From: Paragemmobacter amnigenus
Lineage (GTDB): Bacteria; Pseudomonadota; Alphaproteobacteria; Rhodobacterales; Rhodobacteraceae
Length of the DNA: 64,000 nt
Assembly (NCBI RefSeq): GCF_009908265.2
Contig: NZ_JAAATX020000002.1
Coordinates: 124,001-188,000, forward strand
Reading direction: 5' to 3'
This document shows positions 10,522 through 18,385 of the stretch, piece after piece. A program made the position numbers and the translations under genes. The notes below the pieces were generated by a model. That model was not told the DNA's origin. It ran no database searches and worked only from the letters and a program-made list of their open reading frames with translations. Position 1 is the stretch's first letter; every line of letters begins with the position of its first letter.

Positions 10522-10660
10522 CGTTTGAAAACAACGGCTTGGCGTGGTTCTGCTGTTGTCACACTCGGTCATAAAGAGTGAGTTGAGTTTGCAGGCGCGG
10601 CAACTTAACTCAAACTCGCCGGAAAGCTGTGTCCTTCCGGTGGCATGGCCGCGCGGCGGC

Positions 10661-10702
10661 TGTCACGAGGCCCATGTCACGAAGCCCCTGTCACGAAGCA
10701 CG
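10661..10702. repeat. Three tandem 14-bp repeats upstream of lpxC
   Basis: Units TGTCACGAGGCCCA, TGTCACGAAGCCCC and TGTCACGAAGCACG lie head to tail directly before the chosen lpxC start. The period is not a multiple of three, so coding is not the likely reason for the repeat. An operator or translational control element in the leader is possible; this is inference. Confidence 0.6.
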
Positions 10703-10712
10703 GACGAACCAG

Positions 10713-11651
10713 TTGCAACGCACCCTCAAATCCGCTGTCACCTTCACGGGCCTTGGCCTGCACGGGGGGCAACCGGTCCGCATGGTGGTCCGTCCGGCGC
10801 CTGCGGGGCACGGGATCGTGTTCCAGCGGACGGATGTGACGCGGGGTGATGCACGGATCGTGGCGCGCTGGGATGCGGTGGTGCCGTCCAAGCTGTGCAC
10901 GCTGGTCGCCAATGGCGAGGGCGTGTCGGTCTCGACCATCGAGCATGTGATGGCGGCGCTGGCGGGCTGTGCGATCCACAACGCGCTGATCGAGATCGAC
11001 GGGCCGGAAGTGCCGATCCTTGACGGGTCGGCGGTTCCCTTTGTCGAAGGGTTCCTTGCGGCGGGCACGGTGGGGCAGGATGCGGTGGTGCGGGCGATCC
11101 GCGTGCTGCAGACGGTCGAGGTGCGCGAGGGCGAGGCCGTGGCGCGGCTGGAGCCAGCCGAAAATCTGGAGATCGATTTCCGCATCGATTTTGCCGAGGG
11201 CGCGATCGGGCGGCAGGAAAAGCGCATGTCGCTGGCCAATGGCGCCTTTGTGCGCGAGTTGTCGGACAGCCGCACCTTCTGCCGTCAGGCGGATGTGGAT
11301 GCGATGCGGGCCAATGGCCTTGCGCTGGGCGGCACGCTGGAGAATGCGGTCGTGTTTGACGGCGACGAGGTGCTGAGCCCCGGCGGGCTGCGCCATCGGG
11401 ACGAACCCGTGCGGCACAAGATGCTGGACGCGGTGGGCGACCTGTCGCTGGCGGGGGCGCCGATCCTTGGGCGGTACACGGGTATCCGTGCGGGCCATGC
11501 GCTGACCAACCGGCTTTTGCGGGCGCTCTTCGCGCGTCCCGAGGCGTGGATGCTGGTCGAGGTGGGCGAGCAGACGGGCTGCAAGTTGCCCGGCATCGGC
11601 GTGCACGAGGCCGATCTGCCCCAACGCGCCGAGGCCGTGCCTGCGGCGTGA
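10713..11651 (+). CDS. lpxC: LpxC, UDP-3-O-acyl-GlcNAc deacetylase
   Basis: Zinc deacetylase for the committed step of lipid A synthesis. The zinc and catalytic motifs are present: EHVMAALAG, HRDEPVRHKMLDAVGDL (His and Asp ligands) and GHALTNRLLRALF. The start is uncertain. Family proteins begin with a short Met-Gln-x-Thr-Leu-Lys segment, which here corresponds to TTG at 10713 (312 aa). ATGs at 10674 and 10629 are in frame and would add 13 or 28 residues, the former crossing the 14-bp repeats. I prefer 10713 because the added residues look unlike the family. FtsZ-to-LpxC linkage is common in bacteria. Confidence 0.9.
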   Translation: MQRTLKSAVTFTGLGLHGGQPVRMVVRPAPAGHGIVFQRTDVTRGDARIVARWDAVVPSKLCTLVANGEGVSVSTIEHVMAALAGCAIHNALIEIDGPEVPILDGSAVPFVEGFLAAGTVGQDAVVRAIRVLQTVEVREGEAVARLEPAENLEIDFRIDFAEGAIGRQEKRMSLANGAFVRELSDSRTFCRQADVDAMRANGLALGGTLENAVVFDGDEVLSPGGLRHRDEPVRHKMLDAVGDLSLAGAPILGRYTGIRAGHALTNRLLRALFARPEAWMLVEVGEQTGCKLPGIGVHEADLPQRAEAVPAA

Positions 11652-11758
11652 AAGCCGTTTTGCGGTCCGGATTTTTCTGTGCTAGGACGGCTGCAAGAAC
11701 ACGGGAGCGGTGCTTTGCATCCGGCCCCGTGCGAGGAATGGCGTGGGGTAGGCGGAAG

Positions 11759-12592
11759 ATGGCAGTCGTGAAGTCGGGCGTGCGGATCCTGGGGCTGGCG
11801 GTGCTTGCCTCAGTCCTTGTCGCATGCGGACCGCAGGAGCGGCCACTCGACAGTTATACCGCCGAGGAAATCTACAAGCAGGGCGAGCTGGCGCTGGCAT
11901 CGGAGCGCCGTCCCGACGGGGCGATCCGCTATTTCCAGGAGGTGGAGCGGCTTTACCCCTATAGCGAATTCGCCAAGCGCGCGCTGATCATGCAGGCCTT
12001 CAGCTATCACAAGGCCAAGAAATACGAAGAGGCGCGGGCGGCGTCGCAGCGCTATCTCGATTTCTATCCGGGCGACGAGGATGCGCCCTATGCGCTGTAT
12101 CTCATGGCGCTGAGCTATTACGACCAGATCGACGATGTGGGCCGCGACCAGGGCGTGACCTTCCAGGCGCTGACGGGGATGCGTGACGTGATCGAGCAGT
12201 ATCCCGACAGCGACTATGCGCGGTCTGCCATGCTGAAATTCGAGCTGGCCTTCGACCACCTGGCGGCGAAGGAAATGGAGATCGGGCGCTATTACCTGAA
12301 GCGCGGCAATTACACGGCGGCGATCAACCGCTTCCGCACCGTGGTGCAGGATTTCCAGACCACCACCCACACGGCCGAGGCGCTGCACCGGCTGGTCGAA
12401 TCCTATCTGGCGCTGGGCTTCACCGACGAGGCGCAGACGGCGGCGGCGATCCTTGGCTATAACTACCAGTCCTCACCCTTCTATGACGACAGCTTCCGGC
12501 TGCTGAAGGGGCGCGGTCTGAACCCCGAGGCGAAGGGGGATAGCTGGCTGCGCGCGGTCTATCGCCAGATGATCAAGGGCGAGTGGCTGTAA
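11759..12592 (+). CDS. bamD: BamD, outer-membrane assembly lipoprotein
   Basis: Essential TPR lipoprotein of the BAM complex that inserts beta-barrel proteins in the outer membrane. Start ATG at 11759 follows GGCGGAAG. The N-terminus is a lipoprotein signal: a basic region, a hydrophobic core, then the lipobox L20-V21-A22-C23. The mature part has TPR-type repeats (for example EEIYKQGELALASERR, KRALIMQAFSYHKAKKYEEA and the RGNYTAAINRF region). At 277 aa it is within the family range. The frame continues upstream into lpxC without family similarity. recN follows 19 bp later, a common alphaproteobacterial arrangement. Confidence 0.93.
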   Translation: MAVVKSGVRILGLAVLASVLVACGPQERPLDSYTAEEIYKQGELALASERRPDGAIRYFQEVERLYPYSEFAKRALIMQAFSYHKAKKYEEARAASQRYLDFYPGDEDAPYALYLMALSYYDQIDDVGRDQGVTFQALTGMRDVIEQYPDSDYARSAMLKFELAFDHLAAKEMEIGRYYLKRGNYTAAINRFRTVVQDFQTTTHTAEALHRLVESYLALGFTDEAQTAAAILGYNYQSSPFYDDSFRLLKGRGLNPEAKGDSWLRAVYRQMIKGEWL

Positions 12593-12611
12593 GACAGCGG
12601 GGGGCCCTGCG

Positions 12612-14258
12612 GTGCTGCGGACGCTCGAAATCCGGGATGTGCTGATCATCGACCGGCTGGACCTCGAGTTCCGGCCGGGCCTGAATGTGTTGACCGGCGA
12701 GACGGGGGCGGGGAAGTCGATCCTGCTGGATGCGCTGGGCTTTGTCCTTGGCTGGCGCGGGCGGGCGGAACTGGTGCGGCAGGGGGCCGAGCAGGGGGCC
12801 GTGACGGCGGTTTTCGATCTGCCGGCGGGCCATGCGGGGCGGGCCGTGCTGGAAGAGGCGGGGATCGCGGTCGAGGAGGACGAGGTCATCCTGCGGCGCG
12901 TGAACACGGTGGACGGGCGCAAGACGGCATGGGTCAATGACCGGCGCGTGTCGGGCGAGGTGTTGCGTGACCTGTCCGAGACGCTGGTGGAGTTGCACGG
13001 GCAGCATGACGACCGCGGCCTTCTGAACCCGCGCGGGCATCGGGCGCTGCTGGATGCCTTTGCGGGGGTGGATGTGGCGGGGTGCCGCGCGGCGTGGCGG
13101 GCGCAGGCGGCGGCGCGGGCCGAACTGGCGGCGGCGGAGGCCGCGCTGGAGGCGGCGCGGAAGGAAGAGGACTTCCTGCGCCATGCCGTGGCGGAACTGG
13201 ACAAGCTGAACCCCGAGCCGGGCGAGGAGGCGGCGCTGGATGCGCGGCGGCGCATGATGCAGGGGGCAGAGAAGATCCGCGCCGATATCGCGCGGGCGCA
13301 TCAGGCGCTGTCGGATCAGGGGGCCGAGGGGATGATGCGCGATGCCCTGCGCTGGCTGGACGGCGCGGCGGAGCGGGCCGAAGGGCGGCTGGAGGGGGCG
13401 CTGGCGGCGCTAGACCGCGCGCTGATCGAGCTGGGCGAGGCGCAGCAGGGGGTGGAGGAGACGCTGGCGGCGCTGGACTTCAACCCCGGGGAGTTGGAGG
13501 CGCTGGAAGAGCGGCTGTTCGCCATCCGCGCGCTGGCGCGCAAGCACGGGGTGCTGGCGGATGAATTGGGCGTGCTGGCGGCGGACCTGCGGGCGCGGCT
13601 GGCAGCGCTGGACGGGGGGGCTGCGGGGATCGCGGCGCTGGCCAAGGCGGCGGTGCAGGCCGAGGCGGCCTATGCGGCCGAGGCGGCGAAGCTGACCGCC
13701 GCGCGGCGGGCGGCGGCGGCGCGGCTGGATGCGGCGATGGCGGCGGAGCTGGCACCGTTGAAGATGGAGCGGGCGGTGTTCGCCACCGAGGTCGCGGCGG
13801 GTGATGCGGGGCCGGAGGGGGTGGATGCGGTGACCTTCACCGTGGCGACCAATCCCGGCGCGCCGTCGGGGCCGCTGAACCGGATCGCGTCGGGCGGGGA
13901 GTTGAGCCGGTTCCTGCTGGCGCTGAAGGTTTGTCTCACGGGCGATGCGCCGGGGCTGACGATGATCTTCGACGAGATCGACCGTGGCGTCGGCGGGGCG
14001 ACGGCGGATGCCGTGGGGCGGCGGCTGAAGGCGCTGGCCGAGGGCTGTCAGGTGCTGGTGGTGACGCATAGCCCGCAGGTGGCGGCGCTGGGCGCGTCGC
14101 ATTGGCGGGTGGAGAAGCGGGTGGCGGGGGATGTGACGCTGTCCACCGTCACGCCGCTGGGCGAGGCCGAGCGGGTGGAGGAGGTGGCGCGGATGCTGGC
14201 GGGGGATACCGTCACCGAGGCCGCGCGGCAGGCGGCGCGGGCGCTGCTGTCGGCCTGA
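12612..14258 (+). CDS. recN: RecN, SMC-like DNA repair ATPase
   Basis: Cohesin-like ATPase acting in double-strand break repair. The 548-aa protein starts at GTG 12612 with MLRTLEIRDVLIIDRL, typical of the family. Walker A GETGAGKS is at residues 29-36; the central region is an Ala/Glu/Arg-rich coiled coil (about 155-385); the signature ASGGELSRFLLALK and Walker B MIFDEIDRGVGG follow near 430-460, then VVTHSPQVAALG. I saw no GTTC-N7-GTTC box in front of it, although recN is SOS-controlled in many bacteria; it may be transcribed with bamD. Confidence 0.95.
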   Translation: MLRTLEIRDVLIIDRLDLEFRPGLNVLTGETGAGKSILLDALGFVLGWRGRAELVRQGAEQGAVTAVFDLPAGHAGRAVLEEAGIAVEEDEVILRRVNTVDGRKTAWVNDRRVSGEVLRDLSETLVELHGQHDDRGLLNPRGHRALLDAFAGVDVAGCRAAWRAQAAARAELAAAEAALEAARKEEDFLRHAVAELDKLNPEPGEEAALDARRRMMQGAEKIRADIARAHQALSDQGAEGMMRDALRWLDGAAERAEGRLEGALAALDRALIELGEAQQGVEETLAALDFNPGELEALEERLFAIRALARKHGVLADELGVLAADLRARLAALDGGAAGIAALAKAAVQAEAAYAAEAAKLTAARRAAAARLDAAMAAELAPLKMERAVFATEVAAGDAGPEGVDAVTFTVATNPGAPSGPLNRIASGGELSRFLLALKVCLTGDAPGLTMIFDEIDRGVGGATADAVGRRLKALAEGCQVLVVTHSPQVAALGASHWRVEKRVAGDVTLSTVTPLGEAERVEEVARMLAGDTVTEAARQAARALLSA

Positions 14259-14384
14259 TTGCCGGTTTTCCATGCAGTTGGTGGACGAGCCTTGCAGCGG
14301 GCGCATGGCGGGATTGGCGCGTTGGCGGTTCAATGCTGCGCTGCGGCATCCTATCTTCCGGGCATCGGCAGAAAGGATAAAGCC

Positions 14385-14540
14385 ATGTTCGAGAGCGTCA
14401 GAAGTTTCTTCCGGGCCTTCCACATCCCGACGGCGGCAGAGCTGGAGCGGGAATATCTGAACGGCGCGGCGAACCGCGTGGACCTTGAATTCCGCCAGCG
14501 GCAGGTGGATCGCGGCATGTTCCGCAATATCGGGGCGTGA
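14385..14540 (+). CDS. DUF3563-like small protein
   Basis: 51-aa protein with a good ribosome site (GAAAGGATAAAGCC before ATG). The sequence runs from a short hydrophobic-basic helix (VRSFFRAFHIP) to an acidic/basic helix containing EREYLNGAANRVDLEFRQRQ. The pattern of a Glu-Arg pair, YL, an Ala-rich turn, D-L-E-x-R-x-R and a final Asp-Arg is that of DUF3563 proteins, whose function is unknown. It stands alone between recN and a repeat. The longer frame from 14259 is rejected because its upstream codons lack the site and the family match. Confidence 0.7.
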   Translation: MFESVRSFFRAFHIPTAAELEREYLNGAANRVDLEFRQRQVDRGMFRNIGA

Positions 14541-14762
14541 GGGAGACCTGACTTGCGGGGGTGCGGCGGGGTGAACCCCGCCCTACGCAGAGATTGCCTG
14601 TTTGCGCGCAAGGGCGCGCGAAAGGCGCCAGTGGCGCGTTTCGCGTGACCGCCGGTAGGGGCGCGGACGACACGCCGGGGCGGGCGCTTCATGCGCACGA
14701 CCCGAGGGGGCGGGTCGTGCGCGGCCCGTGCCTGTAGCACGGGCCGGACCTGACCGTTGCGA
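14541..14762. repeat. Intergenic region with repeat family B, copy 2
   Basis: No gene. 14606-14726 matches 166-286 without gaps, with a paired base change (see copy 1). The first hairpin pairs GCGCC (14625-14629) with GGCGC (14633-14637) around AGT. Further hairpins are GCGCACGACCCG / CGGGTCGTGCGC and GGCCCGTGC / GCACGGGCC (about 14723-14745). At about 14569-14586 lies GCGGGGTGAACCCCGCCC, a short hairpin repeat seen again near 46225. Confidence 0.7.
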
Positions 14763-15146
14763 CTACTCCGCAAGCATCGACAATTGCGCCGACAGCGCCT
14801 GCCAGCCCTGCGGCGTGGCGGCGAGCGTGGCGGTCAGCAGGAGCGAGCAGCGCGGCAGTTCCGCCCCGCCCGCATCCTGCGCCCCCGTCACCACATAGCG
14901 CTGGGCCAGCAGCGCCGATTGCGCGCCGAGCGGGCGCAGCTTCAGCTTGCCCTTCACCAGACGCGCCGCACGGAAGACGCCCGCGAATTCGGCGGCGAGG
15001 GCGGCGGTCACCGCCTCGCGCCCTTCGGCGTGCTGGCCGGTGGGGGTGACGAGATCGGCCCCGCTGTCCAGAAGGGCGGCGATGGCGGCGGCGTCCTGCG
15101 TCGAGAAGGCCGAGGCGAAGGCGCGGGGGAAGTCTTCGGGGGTCAT
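14763..15146 (-). CDS. NTF2-like (SnoaL/DUF4440-type) protein
   Basis: 127-aa protein. The start at 15146 is preceded on the minus strand by AGGAACC. The sequence begins TPEDFPRAFASAFSTQDAAAIAALL and continues GADLVTPTGQHAEGREAVTAAL, the usual pattern of SgcJ/EcaC-type NTF2-fold proteins: an N-terminal helix pair, an exposed pocket motif with D and G, then beta strands. Such proteins bind small ligands or act as small enzymes, and the substrate cannot be told from sequence. It is last in a minus-strand group after a DUF1638 gene, with a 40-bp gap. Confidence 0.65.
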   Translation of the reverse strand: MTPEDFPRAFASAFSTQDAAAIAALLDSGADLVTPTGQHAEGREAVTAALAAEFAGVFRAARLVKGKLKLRPLGAQSALLAQRYVVTGAQDAGGAELPRCSLLLTATLAATPQGWQALSAQLSMLAE

Positions 15147-15186
15147 GGCGGTTCCTACTTTGCGGGCAGGATAGGCGGTCGCGCGG

Positions 15187-15828
15187 TCAGGGGCCAGCGA
15201 CGCGGGCAAGGGCGGGCACAAGGTCGCCGTAACCGGTCAATCTCCGCTCATAGTCCAGCCCCAGACGCGCGGCGCAGTCGCGGGCCTTGGCATCGAGCGC
15301 GGGGTCGTCGGTCTGGGCCTGATAGACGAGCTTGGTGTAATTGCCGAAATACATCGACCGCAATTCGGGATGGCGGTCCAGCCCCATGGGCCGCCAGACG
15401 AAGGCATCGAATTGCCGGACGAGGAAATCGGTCAGGTAGAAGGCGGTGAATTCCTCTTCGGCCTTGGCGGCGAAGGCGGTGTTGCCTTCAAAGAACGAAT
15501 AGCAATGTGGGCCTTCGACCATGCCCACGCCCAGTTCCTTGCACTTTTGCTGCAAGAGCCCGCCGGTGCCGCAATCGGCATAGACGACGAAGACCTGCTC
15601 GTATGACGCGCGGCGGTCGGTGACGGCCTGTTCCACGGCGGCCGGAATCCGGTCGGGCCAGAGGTGCAGGTTGGCGGGCAGGCATTGCAGGTCGAGGTGG
15701 TCCCAGCCGTTCATCCGTTTGAGCGCGAGGATTTCATGCGCGAGCGCGCCGCAGGCGATCAGCAGGACGCGGCCCTGCGCCGCGGGGGCAAGGCCCTGTT
15801 CGGTGAGGATCTCGTCCGATAGGGCCAT
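15187..15828 (-). CDS. DUF1638 domain protein
   Basis: 213-aa cytoplasmic protein of the DUF1638 type. Visible features: RVLLIACGALAHEILALK near the N-terminus, QCLPANLHLWPDRIP, the glycine/cysteine segment VVYADCGTGGLLQQ, and GPHCYSFFEGN. Conserved Cys and His (C26, C49, C84 region, H108 region) suggest metal or cofactor binding, which is inference. In this clade DUF1638 genes often sit by corrinoid methyltransferase genes, as here (corrinoid protein upstream). Its start overlaps the stop of the small membrane protein gene (ATGA on the minus strand). Confidence 0.8.
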   Translation of the reverse strand: MALSDEILTEQGLAPAAQGRVLLIACGALAHEILALKRMNGWDHLDLQCLPANLHLWPDRIPAAVEQAVTDRRASYEQVFVVYADCGTGGLLQQKCKELGVGMVEGPHCYSFFEGNTAFAAKAEEEFTAFYLTDFLVRQFDAFVWRPMGLDRHPELRSMYFGNYTKLVYQAQTDDPALDAKARDCAARLGLDYERRLTGYGDLVPALARVAGP

Positions 15829-15986
15829 CAGCGCAACTGGCGCGCGCCGAGGATCAGGCTGCCCGCCAGCGCGGCGAGGGCAAGGGCGGCGAGGGGGAGT
15901 TCGGCCCAGACGGCCAGCCCGATGGTCGCACCGGCGGCGAGCAGGACGAAGCTGACGAGCAGCAGGAAATGGGTAAGCGGCATCAT
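15828..15986 (-). CDS. Small two-helix membrane protein
   Basis: 52-aa protein beginning MMPLTHFLLLVSF, with two hydrophobic segments (about 5-25 and 29-46) joined by WAELP. The start at 15986 is preferred because AAAGGA lies 7 bases upstream; three residues further up (15995) is an alternative with no spacing for a ribosome site. It overlaps the DUF1638 start by three bases. No family recognised. The position suggests it works with the corrinoid/DUF1638 pair, but no function can be assigned. Confidence 0.6.
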   Translation of the reverse strand: MMPLTHFLLLVSFVLLAAGATIGLAVWAELPLAALALAALAGSLILGARQLR

Positions 15987-16150
15987 CGGCGGCATCCTTT
16001 CCCTATCAATCTGGTCCTTTGCGACCCCTATGCCAAGCCCCCCCGTCGAAAACCGTTCCATTATGCCTGTCGGATCGGGCAGAAAAAGGCCCCGCGCGCG
16101 GGTGCGGGCGGGGCCGGAAGGGGGGAGCAAATCTGCGGCTGCCTGACGGA

Positions 16151-16849
16151 TCAGGCGCCGATCTGGTTGTGCTTGCGCGCGACGAACTGCTTGGCGGTTT
16201 CCACCGCCACGGCCGCGTCACGGCAATAGGCGTCGGCGCCGATGGCCTTGCCGAATTCCTCGTTCAGGGGCGCGCCGCCGACGAGGACGATGTAATCGTC
16301 GCGCAGGCCCTTTTCCTTCATCGTGTCGATCACGACCTTCATGTAGGGCATGGTCGTGGTCAGCAGGGCGGACATGCCGAGGATGTCGGGCTTTTCGGTT
16401 TCCAGCGCCTCGAGGTATTTCTCGACCGCGTTGTTGATGCCGAGGTCGATGACTTCGAAGCCCGCGCCTTCCATCATCATGGCGACGAGGTTCTTGCCGA
16501 TGTCGTGGATGTCGCCCTTGACGGTGCCGATCACCATCTTGCCCATGCGCGGCGCGCCGGTTTCCACCAGCAGCGGTTTCAGGATGTGCATCCCGGCCTT
16601 CATCGCGTTGGCGGCAAGCAGCACTTCGGGCACGAAGAGGATGCCGTCGCGGAAGTCGGCGCCGACGATGGTCATGCCGGCGACGAGCGCCTTGGTCAGC
16701 ACGTCATAGGGGGTCCAGCCGCGTTCGATCAGGATGTTGACGCCCTCTTCGATCTCTTCCTTGAGACCGTCGTAGAGGTCGTCATGCATCTGAAGGACGA
16801 GTTCGTCGTCGGAGAGTTCGGAGAGGATGATCTCGTCTTCGTCGGCCAT
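16151..16849 (-). CDS. Corrinoid (B12-binding) methyltransferase subunit
   Basis: Cobalamin-carrying protein of the MtbC/MttC type, which shuttles methyl groups between a substrate methyltransferase and tetrahydrofolate or another acceptor. The 232-aa sequence has a helical cap domain (residues 1-95) and a B12-binding Rossmann domain with D113-I-H115-D-I-G118, the lower-ligand motif DxHxxG, then GMSALLTTTM (SxL) and VLVGGAPLN (GG). No partner methyltransferase or reductase gene is next to it. It is about 160 bp upstream of the small membrane protein and DUF1638 genes, so an operon is likely but not proven. Confidence 0.88.
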   Translation of the reverse strand: MADEDEIILSELSDDELVLQMHDDLYDGLKEEIEEGVNILIERGWTPYDVLTKALVAGMTIVGADFRDGILFVPEVLLAANAMKAGMHILKPLLVETGAPRMGKMVIGTVKGDIHDIGKNLVAMMMEGAGFEVIDLGINNAVEKYLEALETEKPDILGMSALLTTTMPYMKVVIDTMKEKGLRDDYIVLVGGAPLNEEFGKAIGADAYCRDAAVAVETAKQFVARKHNQIGA

Positions 16850-16979
16850 CGGGTGATCCCTTCGGGTAAGCGTTCGCAGGATGCATGGGCTGAAAGCGTC
16901 ATGCGGACTTTTCGGTTTACGACATGCCCCGATTGAAAGCCGACAGCAAGGGGTCGCGGGCGGATTGCGGGTGACAAAT

Positions 16980-16994
16980 GTTCATCTTTTGTTC
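16980..16994 (+). promoter_or_regulatory. Candidate LexA (SOS) box
   Basis: GTTC-ATCTTTT-GTTC matches the alphaproteobacterial LexA operator GTTC-N7-GTTC exactly. It lies 12 bases before the ATG of the radical SAM gene, where bound repressor would block initiation. Confidence 0.65.
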
Positions 16995-17006
16995 TATAAG
17001 CGGGGT

Positions 17007-18095
17007 ATGGAGAGCGAGCGGGACGGGATTCTGCCGGGCCGGAGGGCACGGGCGCGGGGCGTGCTGTCGAATGCGGCGGGGCGGTTCGAGCGGCACGGGG
17101 TGCAGGGGTTTGCCGACGGCTGGGAGATGGTGGAGGAGGACCGTCTCTTGCGCACTGAGGTGCGGGTGGAGCGGGCGCGGTCGGCGATCACCTGGAACCG
17201 GTCGCCCGACCTGCCGTTCGACCGGTCCGTCAATCCCTATCGGGGCTGCGAGCATGGCTGCGTCTATTGTTTCGCGCGGCCGAGCCATGCCTTTCTGAAC
17301 CTGTCGCCGGGGCTGGATTTCGAGATGAAGCTTGTGGCGCGGCCCGGGATCGGGGCGGTGCTGGAGCGGGAGTTGCGGGCGAAGGGCTATCGGGTGGCGC
17401 CGATCGCCGTCGGGACGAATACGGACCCTTATCAGCCCTGCGAGGCGGAATGGCGCGTGATGCGCGAGGTGGTGGAGGTGCTGGCGGGGTGTGACCACCC
17501 TTTGGCGATCACCACGAAGGGGACGTTGATCGAGCGGGATCTGGACCTGCTGGGGCCGATGGCGGCGAAGGGGCTGCTCAGGGTGGGGGTGTCGGTCACG
17601 ACGCTGGATGCGGGGCTGTCGCGGCGGATGGAGCCGCGGGCGGCGGTGCCAGCGCGGCGGTTGGAGGTGATCCGGCGGCTGACGGCGGCGGGGGTGCCGG
17701 TGCGGGTGATGGTGGCGCCCGTGGTGCCCGGGCTGACGGATCACGAGCTGGAGGGGATACTGGCGGCGGCGCGGGAGGCGGGGGCGGTGGGGGCCACGTG
17801 GATCATGCTGCGCCTGCCCCTGGAGGTGGCGGGGCTGTGGCGGGAATGGCTGGAGGCGGCGGAACCGGGGCGGGCGGCGAAGGTCATGGCGCGGGTGCGC
17901 GAGGCGCGCGGGGGGAAGGATTATGACGCGGAGTGGGGCAAGCGGATGCGGGGCGAGGGGGTGTTTGCCGCGCTGATCGGGCAGCGGTTTGCCAAGGCTG
18001 TGGCGCGGTTGGGGTTGGAGGAGGCGCTGCCCGCGCTGCGCTGTGATCTGTTCCGGCCGCCGGAGCGGGCGGGGGATCAGTTGCGGTTGTTTTGA
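17007..18095 (+). CDS. SplB-like / PA0069-family radical SAM protein
   Basis: 362-aa radical SAM enzyme. The 4Fe-4S motif is C-E-H-G-C-V-Y-C (C-x3-C-x2-C) near residue 80, inside the family stretch SVNPYRGCEHGCVYCFARPS. It is followed by GTNTDPYQPCE, TKGTLIERDLDLL and VSVTTLD. The family (COG1533, related to spore photoproduct lyase) has no settled reaction; DNA photoproduct repair is a suggestion by homology only. The start at 17007 lies close behind a good LexA box, so I infer DNA-damage control. The frame extends to 16881, but those codons run through the operator. Confidence 0.85.
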   Translation: MESERDGILPGRRARARGVLSNAAGRFERHGVQGFADGWEMVEEDRLLRTEVRVERARSAITWNRSPDLPFDRSVNPYRGCEHGCVYCFARPSHAFLNLSPGLDFEMKLVARPGIGAVLERELRAKGYRVAPIAVGTNTDPYQPCEAEWRVMREVVEVLAGCDHPLAITTKGTLIERDLDLLGPMAAKGLLRVGVSVTTLDAGLSRRMEPRAAVPARRLEVIRRLTAAGVPVRVMVAPVVPGLTDHELEGILAAAREAGAVGATWIMLRLPLEVAGLWREWLEAAEPGRAAKVMARVREARGGKDYDAEWGKRMRGEGVFAALIGQRFAKAVARLGLEEALPALRCDLFRPPERAGDQLRLF

Positions 18096-18385
18096 GGGGG
18101 GGAGGGCTTGGCCGATTGACGGTGGTTCGGGCGGATGAAGGAAACGCACTGCGTTTCCCCGCCCGCCGTGACCAAGGTGCGTCTGGGCCGCTGCGGCACG
18201 CGATGCGAGAGGCCAGCGCCCGACCCGGCGGGCGAGAAGCGCCCGCCATGGGCGGTGAGGAGGGAACGTCGCGCCAGTGGCGCGGCGTAAGCCCGACGAA
18301 CGGCGCTGGCCGGGTGCCTTGGCACCCCGCGGTGCGGATTTCGACGGCATCGCGTGACCGGGGCGACGGCCCCGGTCAGTCGAGG
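18096..18385. other. Convergent intergenic region with nested hairpins
   Basis: No gene. GGCCAGCGCC (18211-18220) pairs with GGCGCTGGCC (18302-18311) across about 80 bases that hold two inner hairpins: GGCGGGCG / CGCCCGCC, and CGCGCC / GGCGCG around AGT. This could form a branched structure. GGAAACGC / GCGTTTCC also pairs near 18140-18160. At 18355-18378 the perfect stem TGACCGGGGC / GCCCCGGTCA with loop GACG lies 8 bp from the purD stop and could act as a terminator, though it lacks a T run. Confidence 0.5.

Noticed and set aside
7225-10572. 1115-aa open frame on the minus strand
   Set aside because: It is the antisense shadow of ftsA and ftsZ: rich in Arg, His, Leu and Pro, with no family motif and no ribosome site.
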